64,000 nt of DNA, taken from NCBI GenBank assembly GCA_950097015.1, contig CATNEN010000039.1, positions 62,001 to 126,000 of the forward strand. Reading direction: 5' to 3'. The stretch is from Macrostomum hystrix (taxonomy: Eukaryota > Platyhelminthes > Macrostomidae). Both the position numbers and the translations under genes were made by a program. Under the pieces are notes generated by a model. It saw only the letters and a program-made list of their open reading frames with translations. It did not search any database and was not told the DNA's origin. Each line of letters starts with the position of its first letter. The first letter of the stretch is position 1. Positions 30,128-40,841 of the stretch are shown piece after piece.

Positions 30128-30162
30128 TATATATATAAATATCATTTCAGCGCTTGATATAC

Positions 30163-30586
30163 GGGAAGATATTAAATAGATTCTGTGGGTATTCCCGTAT
30201 TAGAGATATCAAATAGATTCCGTGGGGATTCCCGTATAACAGATATTCAATGGAGTTTGTGGGGATTCCCGCTTGAGAGATATTAAATAGATTCTGCGGG
30301 GATTCCCGCTTAAGAGATATCAAATAGATTCCGTGGGGTTCACCGTATAAGAGATATTCAATAGATTCTGTGGCGATTCCCGCTTGAGAGATACCAAATA
30401 GATTCCGTGGGGTTCACCGTATAAGAGATATTCAATAGATTCTGTGGCGATTCCCGCTTGAGAGATATCAAATAGATTCCGTGGGGATTCCCGTATAAAA
30501 GATATTCAATAGATTCTGTGGGGATTCCCGTATAAAAGATATTCAATAGATTCTGTGGCGATTCCCGCTTGAGAGATATTAAATAG
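30163..30586. repeat. 37-bp satellite, block 8
   Basis: Follows the resumed module B end. The block 30163-31540 is repeated at 32828-34205, offset 2,665. Confidence 0.95.
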
Positions 30587-31050
30587 GCTCTGGCGACGAT
30601 GCATCAGCTCTCACGTTTATTACCAGCAAATGAACAGTACAGCATGTCTCATTTAGTGAGCAGTGTGCACTAATTTCAATAACAATGAAGATTTTTCTGA
30701 TGTGTTCGAGCGTGTTGCGTTTGCTCATATGCATCTCGTCTTCTTTCTGCTCTCTCTTGCGTTTCCCTCCGGTGCGGTTTTCAACAAGCAAGTGCTTCAT
30801 GTATTTTCTTCAAAATACAATGAAATGCAGCACAAATCTATGCGGAATCAAATCCTTAGGTACTTTTCATTGCCGACCTTTATGCAGTGGAATTCATTCC
30901 CCAGCTGCCAGAAAGCGTCCTGCGACGAGTGCCGTCAGAATGACAATGCCACGAGATATTTGTGCAAGGCGCTCTGCATTAGAGACAAAGTCTACAAAGT
31001 GACTAAACTGGAACAGGAGACAAATGGCACTTGCAAAGACGTCCAGGCCA
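30587..31050 (+). pseudogene. NEDFSD-family fragment, copy 2
   Basis: It starts at GGCTCTGGCGACGATGC out of the satellite. Relative to the 23.8-kb copy it lacks CA in AGTGAGCACAGTG, which breaks the frame, but keeps the CT run that copy lost. From about 30690 the frame is open through NSFPSCQKASCDECRQ and CKALCIRDK. It is followed by the inverted KVEEL Q-rich scrap (31050-31139). Confidence 0.5.
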
Positions 31051-31140
31051 AACTAAATCCGCTGCGCCTCGCCGCTGCGCCTCGACTGGCTGCTGGTTTG
31101 CCTGCTGCGCCTCAAGCACGACCGGCTGCTGCTGCTGAGG

Positions 31141-31540
31141 GGCGATTCCCGCTTGAGAGATATTAAATAGATTCTGTGGGGATTCCTGCTTGAGAGATAT
31201 TAAATAGATTCCGTGGGGATTCCCGTATAAAAGATATTCAATAGATTCTGTGGGGATTCCCGTATAGAAGATATTCAATAGATTCTGTGGGGATTCCCGT
31301 ATTAGAGATATCAAATAGATTCCGTGGGGATTCCCGTATAACAGATATTCAATGGATTCTGTGGGGATTCCCGCTTGAGAGATATTAAATAAATTCTGCG
31401 GGGATTCCCGCTTAAGAGACATCAAATAGATTCCGTGGGGTTCACCGTATAAGAGATATTCAATAGATTCTGTGGCGATTCCCGCTTGAGAGATACCAAA
31501 TAGATTCCGTGGGGTTCACCGTATAAGAGATATTCAATAA
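31141..31540. repeat. 37-bp satellite, block 9
   Basis: About eleven units, joined to the LIYGK fragment at AAATTAAAGGG. Confidence 0.95.
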
Positions 31541-31544
31541 AATT

Positions 31545-31808
31545 AAAGGGTCAACGCTAGTTGATACTCGATTTATAATAAGCCTTTCTTCAACTAGAAA
31601 GCTAATCTTCAAGACTTTGCTGTACACTAAACTAGACTGCCGTGGAAAGTGCAGTGGTGCAAATAGTGCTCCGACTGACTCTCAGATACGCAAGATGTCG
31701 TCGCAGTACTTTTGCTGCTTTCTGTATTCTGAGGTGGTCGACATGCTTGAACGTGTAAATGCCAAAAACAATTTCACGGAAAAGACACTTTGGGATGAGC
31801 TGCTATAG
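31545..31808 (+). pseudogene. LIYGK-family fragment, middle part
   Basis: The frame reads GSTLVDTRFIISLSSTRKLI, FKTLLYTKLDCRGKCSGANS, SQYFCCFLYSEVVDMLERVN, TEKTLWDELL-stop. The first 65 or so residues of the family are replaced by satellite. The stop arises where the copy leaves the family sequence at GCTGCTAT. Confidence 0.5.
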
Positions 31809-31871
31809 GTAGCTATAAGGTGCATTTATGTATGGATCTGCTAGTCCAACTCGAGCTGGACCTTCAGCAAC
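31809..31871. other. Short unique tail
   Basis: AGGTAGCTATAAGGTGC and GCTGGACCTTCAGCAACG lie between the LIYGK stop and the satellite; the 34.97-35.03-kb copy has the same. I see no feature. Confidence 0.5.
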
Positions 31872-32501
31872 GAGGATTCTGCGGGGATTCCCGCTTGAGA
31901 GATATTAAATAGATTCTGTGGGGATTCCTGCTTGAGAGACATTAAATAGATTCCGTGGGGATTCCCGTATAAAAGATATTCAATAGATTCTGTGGGGATT
32001 CCCGTATAAAAGATATTCAATAGATTCTGTGGGGATTCCCGCTTGAGAGATATTAAATAGATTCTGCGGGATTCCCGCTTGAGAGATATTAAATAGATTC
32101 TGTGGGGATTCCCGTATTAGAGATATCAAATAGATTCCGTGGGGATTCCCGCTTAACAGATATTCAATGGATTCTGTGGGGATTCCCGCTTGAGAGATAT
32201 TAAATAGATTCTGCGGGGATTCCCGCTTGAGAGATATTAAATAGATTCTGTGGGGATTCCCGTATTAGAGATATCAAATAGATTCCGTGGGGATTCCCGT
32301 ATAACAGATATTCAATGGATTCTGTAGGGATTCCCGCTTGAGAGATATTAAATAAATTCTGCGGGGATTCCCGCTTAAGAGACATCAAATAGATTCCGTG
32401 GGGTTCACCGTACAAGAGATATTCAATAGATTCTGTGGCGATTCCCGCTTGAGAGATACCAAATAGATTCCGTGGGGTTCACCGTATAAGAGATATTCAA
32501 T
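31872..32501. repeat. 37-bp satellite, block 10
   Basis: About seventeen units. Together with the LIYGK fragment before it, this block recurs 3,161 bp on (block 13). Confidence 0.95.
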
Positions 32502-32834
32502 AAAATAAGCGAAAAATATTGTACAAATATTTTCCATTTCCAAGTAATTGTCAATTAGCACTCTTTACTAAATAAAATAAAATTCCACTTTCCTCGGAAT
32601 CACGATGCCATCCCCCCACCGAATGCGGGGGGTCCCCGTACTATGACATTCTAAATTTATGAACATTATAAATTTGCGCATCATGGCAACGATGTTTTGG
32701 CCATATATTAAGACATAAATATATAAAAATATATAAAAAAAATATATATATATAATAAATGGTAATAAATAAATATATATAAAATAATAATATATATATA
32801 TAAATATCATTTCAGCGCTTGATATACGGGAAGA
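32502..32834. repeat. Module B, copy 5
   Basis: The exon start is again cut at AGATATT into satellite. Confidence 0.92.
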
Positions 32835-33251
32835 TATTAAATAGATTCTGTGGGTATTCCCGTATTAGAGATATCAAATAGATTCCGTGGGGATTCCCGT
32901 ATAACAGATATTCAATGGAGTTTGTGGGGATTCCCGCTTGAGAGATATTAAATAGATTCTGCGGGGATTCCCGCTTAAGAGATATCAAATAGATTCCGTG
33001 GGGTTCACCGTATAAGAGATATTCAATAGATTCTGTGGCGATTCCCGCTTGAGAGATACCAAATAGATTCCGTGGGGTTCACCGTATAAGAGATATTCAA
33101 TAGATTCTGTGGCGATTCCCGCTTGAGAGATATCAAATAGATTCCGTGGGGATTCCCGTATAAAAGATATTCAATAGATTCTGTGGGGATTCCCGTATAA
33201 AAGATATTCAATAGATTCTGTGGCGATTCCCGCTTGAGAGATATTAAATAG
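32835..33251. repeat. 37-bp satellite, block 11
   Basis: Duplicate of block 8. Confidence 0.95.
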
Positions 33252-33715
33252 GCTCTGGCGACGATGCATCAGCTCTCACGTTTATTACCAGCAAATGAAC
33301 AGTACAGCATGTCTCATTTAGTGAGCAGTGTGCACTAATTTCAATAACAATGAAGATTTTTCTGATGTGTTCGAGCGTGTTGCGTTTGCTCATATGCATC
33401 TCGTCTTCTTTCTGCTCTCTCTTGCGTTTCCCTCCGGTGCGGTTTTCAACAAGCAAGTGCTTCATGTATTTTCTTCAAAATACAATGAAATGCAGCACAA
33501 ATCTATGCGGAATCAAATCCTTAGGTACTTTTCATTGCCGACCTTTATGCAGTGGAATTCATTCCCCAGCTGCCAGAAAGCGTCCTGCGACGAGTGCCGT
33601 CAGAATGACAATGCCACGAGATATTTGTGCAAGGCGCTCTGCATTAGAGACAAAGTCTACAAAGTGACTAAACTGGAACAGGAGACAAATGGCACTTGCA
33701 AAGACGTCCAGGCCA
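33252..33715 (+). pseudogene. NEDFSD-family fragment, copy 3
   Basis: Duplicate of the 30.6-kb copy, offset 2,665, with the same 2-bp loss, followed by the same inverted KVEEL scrap (33715-33804). Confidence 0.5.
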
Positions 33716-33805
33716 AACTAAATCCGCTGCGCCTCGCCGCTGCGCCTCGACTGGCTGCTGGTTTGCCTGCTGCGCCTCAAGCACGACCGGCTGCTGCTGC
33801 TGAGG

Positions 33806-34203
33806 GGCGATTCCCGCTTGAGAGATATTAAATAGATTCTGTGGGGATTCCTGCTTGAGAGATATTAAATAGATTCCGTGGGGATTCCCGTATAAAAGAT
33901 ATTCAATAGATTCTGTGGGGATTCCCGTATAGAAGATATTCAATAGATTCTGTGGGGATTCCCGTATTAGAGATATCAAATAGATTCCGTGGGGATTCCC
34001 GTATAACAGATATTCAATGGATTCTGTGGGGATTCCCGCTTGAGAGATATTAAATAAATTCTGCGGGGATTCCCGCTTAAGAGACATCAAATAGATTCCG
34101 TGGGGTTCACCGTATAAGAGATATTCAATAGATTCTGTGGCGATTCCCGCTTGAGAGATACCAAATAGATTCCGTGGGGTTCACCGTATAAGAGATATTC
34201 AAT
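33806..34203. repeat. 37-bp satellite, block 12
   Basis: Duplicate of block 9, but followed by module B instead of a LIYGK fragment. Confidence 0.95.
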
Positions 34204-34513
34204 AAAATAAGCGAAAAATATTGTACAAATATTTTCCATTTCCAAGTAATTGTCAATTAGCACTCTACTAAATAAAATAAAATTCCACTTTCCTCGGAAT
34301 CACGATGCCATCCCCCCACCGAATGCGGGGGGTCCCCGTACTATGACATTCTAAATTTATGAACATTATAAATTTGCGCATCATGGCAACGATGTTTTGG
34401 CCATATATTAAGACATAAATATATAAAAAGATATAAATAATATATATATATAATAAATGGTAATAAATAAATATATATAAAATAATAATATATATATATA
34501 AATATCATTTCAG
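34204..34513. repeat. Module B, copy 6
   Basis: Here the module leads into an uncut LIYGK exon after AAATATCATTTCAG. CTCTTTAC is shortened to CTCTAC. Confidence 0.9.
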
Positions 34514-34969
34514 CGCTTGATATACGGGAAGATAATAGACATTGATCCTGATGACGATTCTGCGCTGACGACTTTGTCAAGGGCATTTATAAAAATCATG
34601 GATGTTGTTGCAAAAGCGTTGCAAGGCCACAAAAACAGGCCCGTTGTAGTGTGCTGTGCCAGCGGAGTAGGCTACTTTCCTATCTGGGTAGAGCAGAGTA
34701 GCTCTAAAGGGTCAACGCTAGTTGATACTCGATTTATAATAAGCCTTTCTTCAACTAGAAAGCTAATCTTCAAGACTTTGCTGTACACTAAACTAGACTG
34801 CCGTGGAAAGTGCAGTGGTGCAAATAGTGCTCCGACTGACTCTCAGATACGCAAGATGTCGTCGCAGTACTTTTGCTGCTTTCTGTATTCTGAGGTGGTC
34901 GACATGCTTGAACGTGTAAATGCCAAAAACAATTTCCCGGAAAAGACACTTTGGGATGAGCTGCTATAG
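34514..34969 (+). CDS. LIYGK-family fragment, copy with 5' end
   Basis: It opens after a possible acceptor with LIYGKIIDIDPDDDSALTTL, SRAFIKIMDVVAKALQGHKN, RPVVVCCASGVGYFPIWVEQ. It runs through the same middle part as 31545-31808 to WDELL-stop. The protein is unrecognised. Hydrophobic and Cys residues are spread evenly and there is no membrane segment. There is no ATG at the front, so if the acceptor is real the start lies in an upstream exon that is not in this copy. Confidence 0.5.
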   Translation, partial: RLIYGKIIDIDPDDDSALTTLSRAFIKIMDVVAKALQGHKNRPVVVCCASGVGYFPIWVEQSSSKGSTLVDTRFIISLSSTRKLIFKTLLYTKLDCRGKCSGANSAPTDSQIRKMSSQYFCCFLYSEVVDMLERVNAKNNFPEKTLWDELL

Positions 34970-35033
34970 GTAGCTATAAGGTGCATTTATGTATGGATCT
35001 GCTAGTCCAACTCGAGCTGGACCTTCAGCAACG

Positions 35034-35663
35034 AGGATTCTGCGGGGATTCCCGCTTGAGAGATATTAAATAGATTCTGTGGGGATTCCTGCTTGAGAGA
35101 CATTAAATAGATTCCGTGGGGATTCCCGTATAAAAGATATTCAATAGATTCTGTGGGGATTCCCGTATAAAAGATATTCAATAGATTCTGTGGGGATTCC
35201 CGCTTGAGAGATATTAAATAGATTCTGCGGGATTCCCGCTTGAGAGATATTAAATAGATTCTGTGGGGATTCCCGTATTAGAGATATCAAATAGATTCCG
35301 TGGGGATTCCCGTATAACAGATATTCAATGGATTCTGTGGGGATTCCCGCTTGAGAGATATTAAATAGATTCTGCGGGGATTCCCGCTTGAGAGATATTA
35401 AATAGATTCTGTGGGGATTCCCGTATTAGAGATATCAAATAGATTCCGTGGGGATTCCCGTATAACAGATATTCAATGGATTCTGTAGGGATTCCCGCTT
35501 GAGAGATATTAAATAAATTCTGCGGGGATTCCCGCTTAAGAGACATCAAATAGATTCCGTGGGGTTCACCGTACAAGAGATATTCAATAGATTCTGTGGC
35601 GATTCCCGCTTGAGAGATACCAAATAGATTCCGTGGGGTTCACCGTATAAGAGATATTCAATA
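35034..35663. repeat. 37-bp satellite, block 13
   Basis: Duplicate of block 10 with one changed unit (CCCGTATAACAG for CCCGCTTAACAG). Confidence 0.95.
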
Positions 35664-35990
35664 AAATAAGCGAAAAATATTGTACAAATATTTTCCATTT
35701 CCAAGTAATTGTCAATTAGCACTCTTTACTAAATAAAATAAAATTCCACTTTCCTCGGAATCACGATGCCATCCCCCCACCGAATGCGGGGGGTCCCCGT
35801 ACTATGACATTCTAAATTTATGAACATTATAAATTTGCGCATCATGGCAACGATGTTTTGGCCATATATTAAGACATAAATATATAAAAAGATATAAATA
35901 ATATATATATATATAATAAATGGTAATAAATAAATATATATAAAATAATAATATATATATATAAATATCATTTCAGCGCTTGATATACGG
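35664..35990. repeat. Module B, copy 7
   Basis: It leads into a short LIYGK piece. Confidence 0.92.
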
Positions 35991-36085
35991 GAAGATAATA
36001 GACATTGATCCTGATGACGATTCTGCGCTGACGACTTTGTCAAGGGCATTTGCAACAATATCCATGATTTTTATAAAAGCGCTTT
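35978..36085 (+). pseudogene. LIYGK-family fragment with a 23-bp micro-inversion
   Basis: It matches the other copies up to CAAGGGCATTT. Positions 36052-36074 then read GCAACAATATCCATGATTTT, TAT. This is the reverse complement (one mismatch) of the 23 bp found between GGGCATTT and AAAAGCG in the 34- and 38-kb copies. After AAAAGCG it switches to module G at CTTTTTGTTTACG. Confidence 0.85.
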
Positions 36086-36678
36086 TTGTTTACGAAGTTG
36101 GAGTGGCAGCGAAGTTAGTGTGCTGCATGGCACGTATAACCCGGCAACTTGGACATAATATTTCAGTATAACACTACTAATTATATATAAACATATGAGA
36201 GGTCAGTGTGTGTGAGACCCCAGGGGCTACCGGGCGGCGGGCTGGCTATGACTGTGCTGGCTGTGCTGCTGTTCTGCTGTGCTGCTGTGCTGCTGTGCTG
36301 GTGTTCTGCACCTGTTTTAACTTCTCGTGGTTTTTCGACAGCAGAAATGATGCCACGAACATCAACTTTCCTGTATTGTGTAATGCAAATTTGGGTAGAA
36401 TAGTAAAAAAGTAAATGACTACGCGAATGGTGTTTGCTTGTACGAGCGTAACTATCTCACCCAAAAACCACTAAAACGTGCCAGATCTTTACTCCGAGGG
36501 AAAAACTCCCTACAGGGAAACAGAGGCATTGACATGCTAACACTTTATACTACTCACGTTTTCATTTCGATGCCGGAAATATCACATATTTTCTTGTAGT
36601 CCCGAGCACGCCGACTGACCATCTCGTGGGTGCTCATAATAGTGACCAGACTCATCGCCGCCACATCCGCTGACACCC

Positions 36679-36711
<33 letters not shown>

Positions 36712-37039
36712 ACAAAAAAGCAGAAGCGGAAGCTTCAGACGCAGCCGGCGAGGGATGCCCTGGCTGCAAAGCGGAAGGTAAACCCGCAACTTAACTACGC
36801 GCTTTGTAGCTACGAGTTGTTTTCTGGCATTCTCGCAGGTCTCTGAGGGGCAACGCGTGCCTCGCGGAAAGTTCATACTTGTCACGCTCTCCGATTGGCT
36901 CAGGGTACCGGACATTTGAAAAAAACGCAAAATGCAAACCCATTGGTCGTTATGAGTGATTCAACCCGGCACCTGGAAACTGACATATTCAGTTTGTATT
37001 TTAACTATCAATTTTTATGAGCCAAACAAACCCTAATGA
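36085..37039. repeat. Composite module G, copy 3
   Basis: It starts at GTTTACGAAGTTGG, so the minus-strand ORF end is lost. The CTG run (36247-36303) is the shortest of all copies and the GCC run equals that of copy 2. Confidence 0.9.
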
Positions 37040-37372
37040 ACTGCAAATATAATGGCTCTGCAAATATAATGGCTCTGCAAATATAATGGCTCTGCAAATA
37101 TAATGGCTCTGCAAATATAATGGCTCTGCAAATATAATGGCTCTGCAAATATAATGGCTCTGCAAATATAATGGCTCTGCAAATATAATGGCTCTGCAAA
37201 TATAATGGCTCTGCAAATATAATGGCTCTGCAAATATAATGGCTCTGCAAATATAATGGCTCTGCAAATATAATGGCTCTGCAAATATAATGGCTCTGCA
37301 AATATAATGGCTCTGCAAATATAATGGCTCTGCAAATATAATGGCTCTGCAAATATAATGGCTCTGCAAATA
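37040..37372. repeat. 17-bp satellite, block 8, the longest
   Basis: About twenty uniform units, ending GCAAATA, which supplies the TA next to the mariner end. Confidence 0.96.
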
Positions 37373-37935
37373 CGAGGGGTGTCCCAGAAATAGCGGGAAA
37401 AATCGATGTACAAGCAAACTGGTGAAACATAGTTTATTGAAACTCACGTCACTGATAAATAAACATTCAGCAGTTCTAACGCTTTTTAAATTAAGTAAAT
37501 ATGTAAATTCATTAAAAAATTATGGCTAAAATTAGAACAAGGGGTAAGGGGTAGAGTTACACCAAGTCAAGGCCAGCGGAATCGGTCACGCAGCATCGCC
37601 ATCGCCGTCGACTGACGACTTTTCGACGAAGTCCCCCCTTAGCTCGCAGCACTTAGTCCATCGCGTGAGAAGCGCATTGATGGCATCTGCATAAGCTCGA
37701 CGCGGAATTTCGTGCAGCAGAACCCGCCTGACTTCACCTTCCAAGTTGTCGCGATGGTCAAAGATGCGCCCCCGCAGGTGCTTCTTTAACTGAGGGAAAA
37801 TTGCGTAGTCGCAAGGAGCTAAGTCTGGTGAGTAGGGCGGGTGCGCAAGCAGATCAAAATTGAGTTCGTTGATACGATCAAGCGTTTTCTTGGCCGTGTG
37901 AGGTCGAGCGTTGTCGTGCAACAGGGTCGCTACCG
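37373..37935 (-). mobile_element. Truncated mariner element, 3' end
   Basis: The right-hand terminus CGAGGGGTGTCCCAGAAATA follows TA, as expected for mariner insertion into TA. Only the C-terminal third of the transposase remains. The other side is cut at CCGGATAGCGACC, a sequence also found at 20718 and 41349 beside the long inverted repeat. Confidence 0.9.
37586..37935 (-). pseudogene. Mariner transposase, C-terminal part
   Basis: It reads TLLHDNARPHTAKKTLDRIN, LAHPPYSPDLAPCDYAIFPQ, LKKHLRGRIFDHRDNLEGE and LLTRWTKCCELRGDFVE, ending at 37586. The second and third catalytic aspartates, in HDNARPH and APCDY, are separated by 34 residues, the DD34D spacing of mariner transposases. The first aspartate and the DNA-binding domain are missing, so it cannot be active. 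Confidence 0.93.
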
Positions 37936-38017
37936 GATAGCGACCGGGACGTCGGGCGAGACCCCAGGGGCCAGCCCGCCGCCCGGTAGCCCCTGGGGTC
38001 TCACACACACTGACTAT
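37936..38017. repeat. One arm of the long inverted repeat
   Basis: GGGCGAGACCCCAGGGGCC and CGGTAGCCCCTGGGGTCTCA, a copy of 20742-20810 without the partner arm. Confidence 0.88.
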
Positions 38018-38313
38018 ATTGTACATATATTTTCCATTTCCAAGTAATTGTCAATTAGCACTCTTTACTAAATAAAATAAAATTCCACTTTCCTCGGAAT
38101 CACGATGCCATCCCCCCACCGAATGCGGGGTGTCCCCGTACTATGACATTCTAAATTTATGAACATTATAAATTTGCGCATCATGGCAACGATGTTTTGG
38201 CCATATATTAAAACATAAATATATAAAAAGATATAAATAATATATATATATAATAAATGGTAATAAATAAATATATATAAAATAATAATATATATATATA
38301 AATATCATTTCAG
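38018..38313. repeat. Module B, copy 8
   Basis: It leads into the longest LIYGK copy. One base differs in the C/G hairpin (GCGGGGTGTCC for GCGGGGGGTCC). Confidence 0.9.
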
Positions 38314-38925
38314 CGCTTGATATACGGGAAGATATTAGACATTGATCCTGATGACGAATCTGCGCTGACGACTTTGTCAAGGGCATTTATAAAAATCATG
38401 GATGTTGTTGCAAAAGCGTTGCAAGGCCACAAAAACAGGCCCGTTGTAGTGTGCTGTGCCAGCGGAGTAGGCTACTTTCCTATCTGGGTAGAGCAGAGTA
38501 GCTCTAAAGGGTCAACGCTAGTTGATACTCGATTTATAATAAGCCTTTCTTCAACTAGAAAGCTAATCTTCAAGACTTTGCTGTACACTAAACTAGACTG
38601 CCGTGGAAAGTGCAGTGGTGCAAATAGTGCTCCGACTGACTCTCAGATACGCAAGATGTCGTCGCAGTACTTTTGCTGCTTTCTGTATTCTGAGGTGGTC
38701 GACATGCTTGAACGTGTAAATGCCAAAAACAATTTCACGGAAAAGACACTTTGGGATGAGCTGCTATCTACAATCTTAGCCACCGCTCAATATCTGACCC
38801 ACTCGAACTCGATTCGTATCTTCCGTGAAGATTTTTTGACCAAACTGCAAAAGCGTTGGAGCGTTGGAGCGTATCAAGCGTTGTCGCTTGGAGCACCCCA
38901 ATTGATCACTAAATGGTTTCTGTGA
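38314..38925 (+). CDS. LIYGK-family protein, longest copy
   Basis: The open frame of about 200 residues begins after CATTTCAG with LIYGKILDIDPDDESALTTL. It includes VVVCCASGVGYFPIWVEQ, YTKLDCRGKCSGANS and SQYFCCFLYSEVVDMLERVN. It continues past the point where other copies stop: TILATAQYLTHSNSIRIFRE, DFLTKLQKRWSVGAYQALSL, ITKWFL-stop. I find no catalytic motif and no match I trust. Changes between copies are I/L, D/E and T/P. It may be an exon of a host gene or part of a large mobile element whose pieces are scattered here. Confidence 0.5.
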   Translation, partial: RLIYGKILDIDPDDESALTTLSRAFIKIMDVVAKALQGHKNRPVVVCCASGVGYFPIWVEQSSSKGSTLVDTRFIISLSSTRKLIFKTLLYTKLDCRGKCSGANSAPTDSQIRKMSSQYFCCFLYSEVVDMLERVNAKNNFTEKTLWDELLSTILATAQYLTHSNSIRIFREDFLTKLQKRWSVGAYQALSLGAPQLITKWFL

Positions 38926-39110
38926 TTTTTTATTTGTGCTCGAGCGTTGAAAACTTCGACTGATTGGCACTGCATGCAAGCAAGCCAGCGACTAACTCGG
39001 CATGAGTCTTTTGACTTGTGCCATTTTAGTCCGCCCAGCTCGCACAGGCCGCAGTCGATGCACACCTCGAACACGTAGGATGGGCAGCGCGATTTGTTTT
39101 TTGCAGTCAT
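38874..39110 (-). CDS. Small Cys-rich ORF with strong start context
   Basis: The ATG at 39110 sits in GCCGCCATGA, an ideal Kozak context. The 78-residue product, MTAKNKSRCPSYVFEVCIDC then GLCELGGLKWHKSKDSC, has a Cys cluster. It overlaps the end of the LIYGK ORF on the other strand, so at most one of the two is likely in that stretch. A weak call. Confidence 0.25.
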   Translation of the reverse strand: MTAKNKSRCPSYVFEVCIDCGLCELGGLKWHKSKDSCRVSRWLACMQCQSVEVFNARAQIKNHRNHLVINWGAPSDNA

Positions 39111-39330
39111 GGCGGCTCCAGTAGGATAGTTTTAATCTCTGGCGACGCCACTGATTAATTCCAGGTGTAATATATAAATATCCAGGTAGCTGTTCTTCAG
39201 AAGAACATAGCACCAGTGTTTACTGTTTGGCTATGTTTGTGCAGATCGATTTTTTACTACGAAAATAGAAAATTTTTCTATTATAAGTTTATGGCTTGCT
39301 TACAAGCCATTCCACTTCACATGCATGCCG
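39111..39330. other. Unique spacer
   Basis: I see nothing beyond AT-rich sequence. Confidence 0.4.
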
Positions 39331-39332
39331 CC

Positions 39333-39377
<45 letters not shown>
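39331..39377. repeat. (GT)n microsatellite
   Basis: An uninterrupted GT run of about 22 units. It creates spurious Val-Cys and Thr-His ORFs. Confidence 0.98.
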
Positions 39378-39775
39378 GGCCAATTACAGCAGGTGAGAAT
39401 AAAGTCATCCCCTGCCCACCAACCCCCAAAAAAGCACTGTACAAACCCCATTCCAGTGCGCCTGCACTCACATTTTCCCCGGCCGGCCTCTCCTCCTATC
39501 TCTGCAGAGTCAACAACCCCAATGCAAAGAGATAGACCGGCCTCTCCTCCTATCACTGCAGTGTTCCCTGTTTTCCCCAGACCAACAGTTGTTTTGTTGT
39601 TGTCTTCATATGAAAAAATAACACAGACCAGAGCAAAAGTGAAATTCCCATTGGAGGAGTGGAACTGAATAAACAATCGGTTTATCAGACTGCACTGACT
39701 GCCTCTCTCCCTCTCAGACAGATTTACCTGCGACAGAGTCCACTATGCAAACACATGGCGTTTGTTCACACACTA
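39378..39775. other. Unique stretch with a small direct repeat
   Basis: GGCCTCTCCTCCTATC occurs twice (39484 and 39539). No convincing gene. Confidence 0.5.
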
Positions 39776-39978
39776 GGACCCCACGGAATTTCCGAGGACT
39801 TCCTTGCGGCAGAGTTTTGCTATGTAAAACATGGGCCTATGTACATGCACTGGGTCCCATGGAATTTCCGCGGATTTCCTTGCGGCAGAGTTCTGCTATG
39901 TGAAACATAGGCGCTATGTTCGCAAACTAGGGCCCCACGGAATTTCCGCGGAATTCCTTGCGGCAGAGTTCTGTTAAC
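39776..39978. repeat. About 65-70-bp tandem repeat, three units
   Basis: Each unit contains CACGGAATTTCCG or ATGGAATTTCCG, then TTCCTTGCGGCAGAGTT and CTATGTGAAACATAGG. CCTATGTTTCACATAG-type sequence is weakly palindromic. Confidence 0.9.
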
Positions 39979-39990
39979 CCATACTACTAG

Positions 39991-40243
39991 CAGGATTGTT
40001 TGAACACAATGATTACAAAAGTTAGTCCATGCTCCGCATAAAAATAAACTAACCACAACTGCAGCCGCTTTTGCAGATCACACTGAAAAGTGGTATAATG
40101 ATTTAGCTCGTAGTATGCACAGCGAGATACAGCTTTTACCATTCAAAGGCTTCATGTGATTGGAAGGCAGTGTGATGTAAAGTCTTTGATTTGTAGACCC
40201 TGATAAAGCTGATAAAGTTTGAAGGTCTGGAACTGCTGTTGCT
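39991..40243. repeat. Dispersed repeat, uninterrupted copy
   Basis: Partner of 10329-10870. It carries a single CTCCGCAT at 40032-40039 where the other copy holds a transposon, and continues into CTGCAGTTGCTGATTCTGC where the other copy meets the LINE. Confidence 0.92.
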
Positions 40244-40388
40244 GCAGTTGCTGATTCTGCTGCAGTTGAACTTGTTGCTTGGTCATCAATCTAAATAGTC
40301 CGATCGGCGCCGGTTGTGGCAGCAAAGGTTGCCTTGCAGAGGCCCCGGGCCTTGGCAGCACAGGAGGAGCGCTAAGACGCTTTCCTAA
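40152..40388 (-). CDS. Glutamine-rich ORF fragment
   Basis: The minus strand reads KRLSAPPVLPRPGASARQPL, LPQPAPIGLFRLMTKQQVQL, QQNQQLQQQQFQTFKLYQLY and ends GLQIKDFTSHCLPIT. It has Q-rich and Pro-rich parts and no recognised domain. It begins at the same junction, CCTAATGCAGGATTGCCGG, that borders the MMRK ORF at 18.73 kb. Confidence 0.4.
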   Translation of the reverse strand, partial: LGKRLSAPPVLPRPGASARQPLLPQPAPIGLFRLMTKQQVQLQQNQQLQQQQFQTFKLYQLYQGLQIKDFTSHCLPIT

Positions 40389-40418
40389 TGCAGGATTGCC
40401 GGTTGCGGCAGCAGGCTG

Positions 40419-40520
40419 TCATTTTTTATAGGCGCCGCATCCGCCACCGTATCGATACCCTTTCCTTTTGCGGTGCTTACTGGATTTCTTCGAAGACGGC
40501 GGCTTCTCTTTGCGCATCAT
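40419..40520 (-). CDS. MMRK-family small basic protein, second copy
   Basis: Identical in reading to 18764-18865, with the same leader for at least 60 bp. Upstream on the minus strand both copies carry CTATGGACACTATGGTGCGC inverted. An intact second copy suggests duplication of a whole transcription unit. Confidence 0.5.
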   Translation of the reverse strand: MMRKEKPPSSKKSSKHRKRKGYRYGGGCGAYKK

Positions 40521-40605
40521 GGCAACGATGTTTTGGCCATATATTAAGACATAAATATATAAAAAGCAGGGCAGGAGTCGGTGGTCACTATGGACACTAT
40601 GGTGC

Positions 40606-40839
40606 GCACTATGGACCCACGGGGTACAAATCAAGGGGAGCGACCTGCGCACTCTGCCGGCCATCATGCAGGGGTCGGTCGCCCCGCAGCAGCAGAACCA
40701 GCAGCCGGTCGTGCTGGGTGAGGCGCAGCAGGAACACCAGCAGCCAGTCGACGTGCTGGGTGAGGCGCAGCGGCTTCAGGCGGCAATGGTCGTCGACCGC
40801 CTTGATCCAGCGCAGCTGCGTAATGTGACTGATATGTGA
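40606..40839 (+). pseudogene. KVEEL-family C-terminal part, diverged copy
   Basis: It reads ALWTHGVQIKGSDLRTLPAI, MQGSVAPQQQNQQPVVLGEA, QQEHQQPVDVLGEAQRLQAA, MVVDRLDPAQLRNVTDM-stop. It matches the 14-kb copy with several substitutions and an extra VLGEAQ repeat, so it is a true paralogue rather than a recent duplicate. It is cut by the 17-bp satellite. Confidence 0.65.
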
Positions 40840-40841
40840 CT

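Noticed and set aside
39216-39668. ORFs across the GT run as a gene
   Set aside because: Depend on the microsatellite; no other coding sign.
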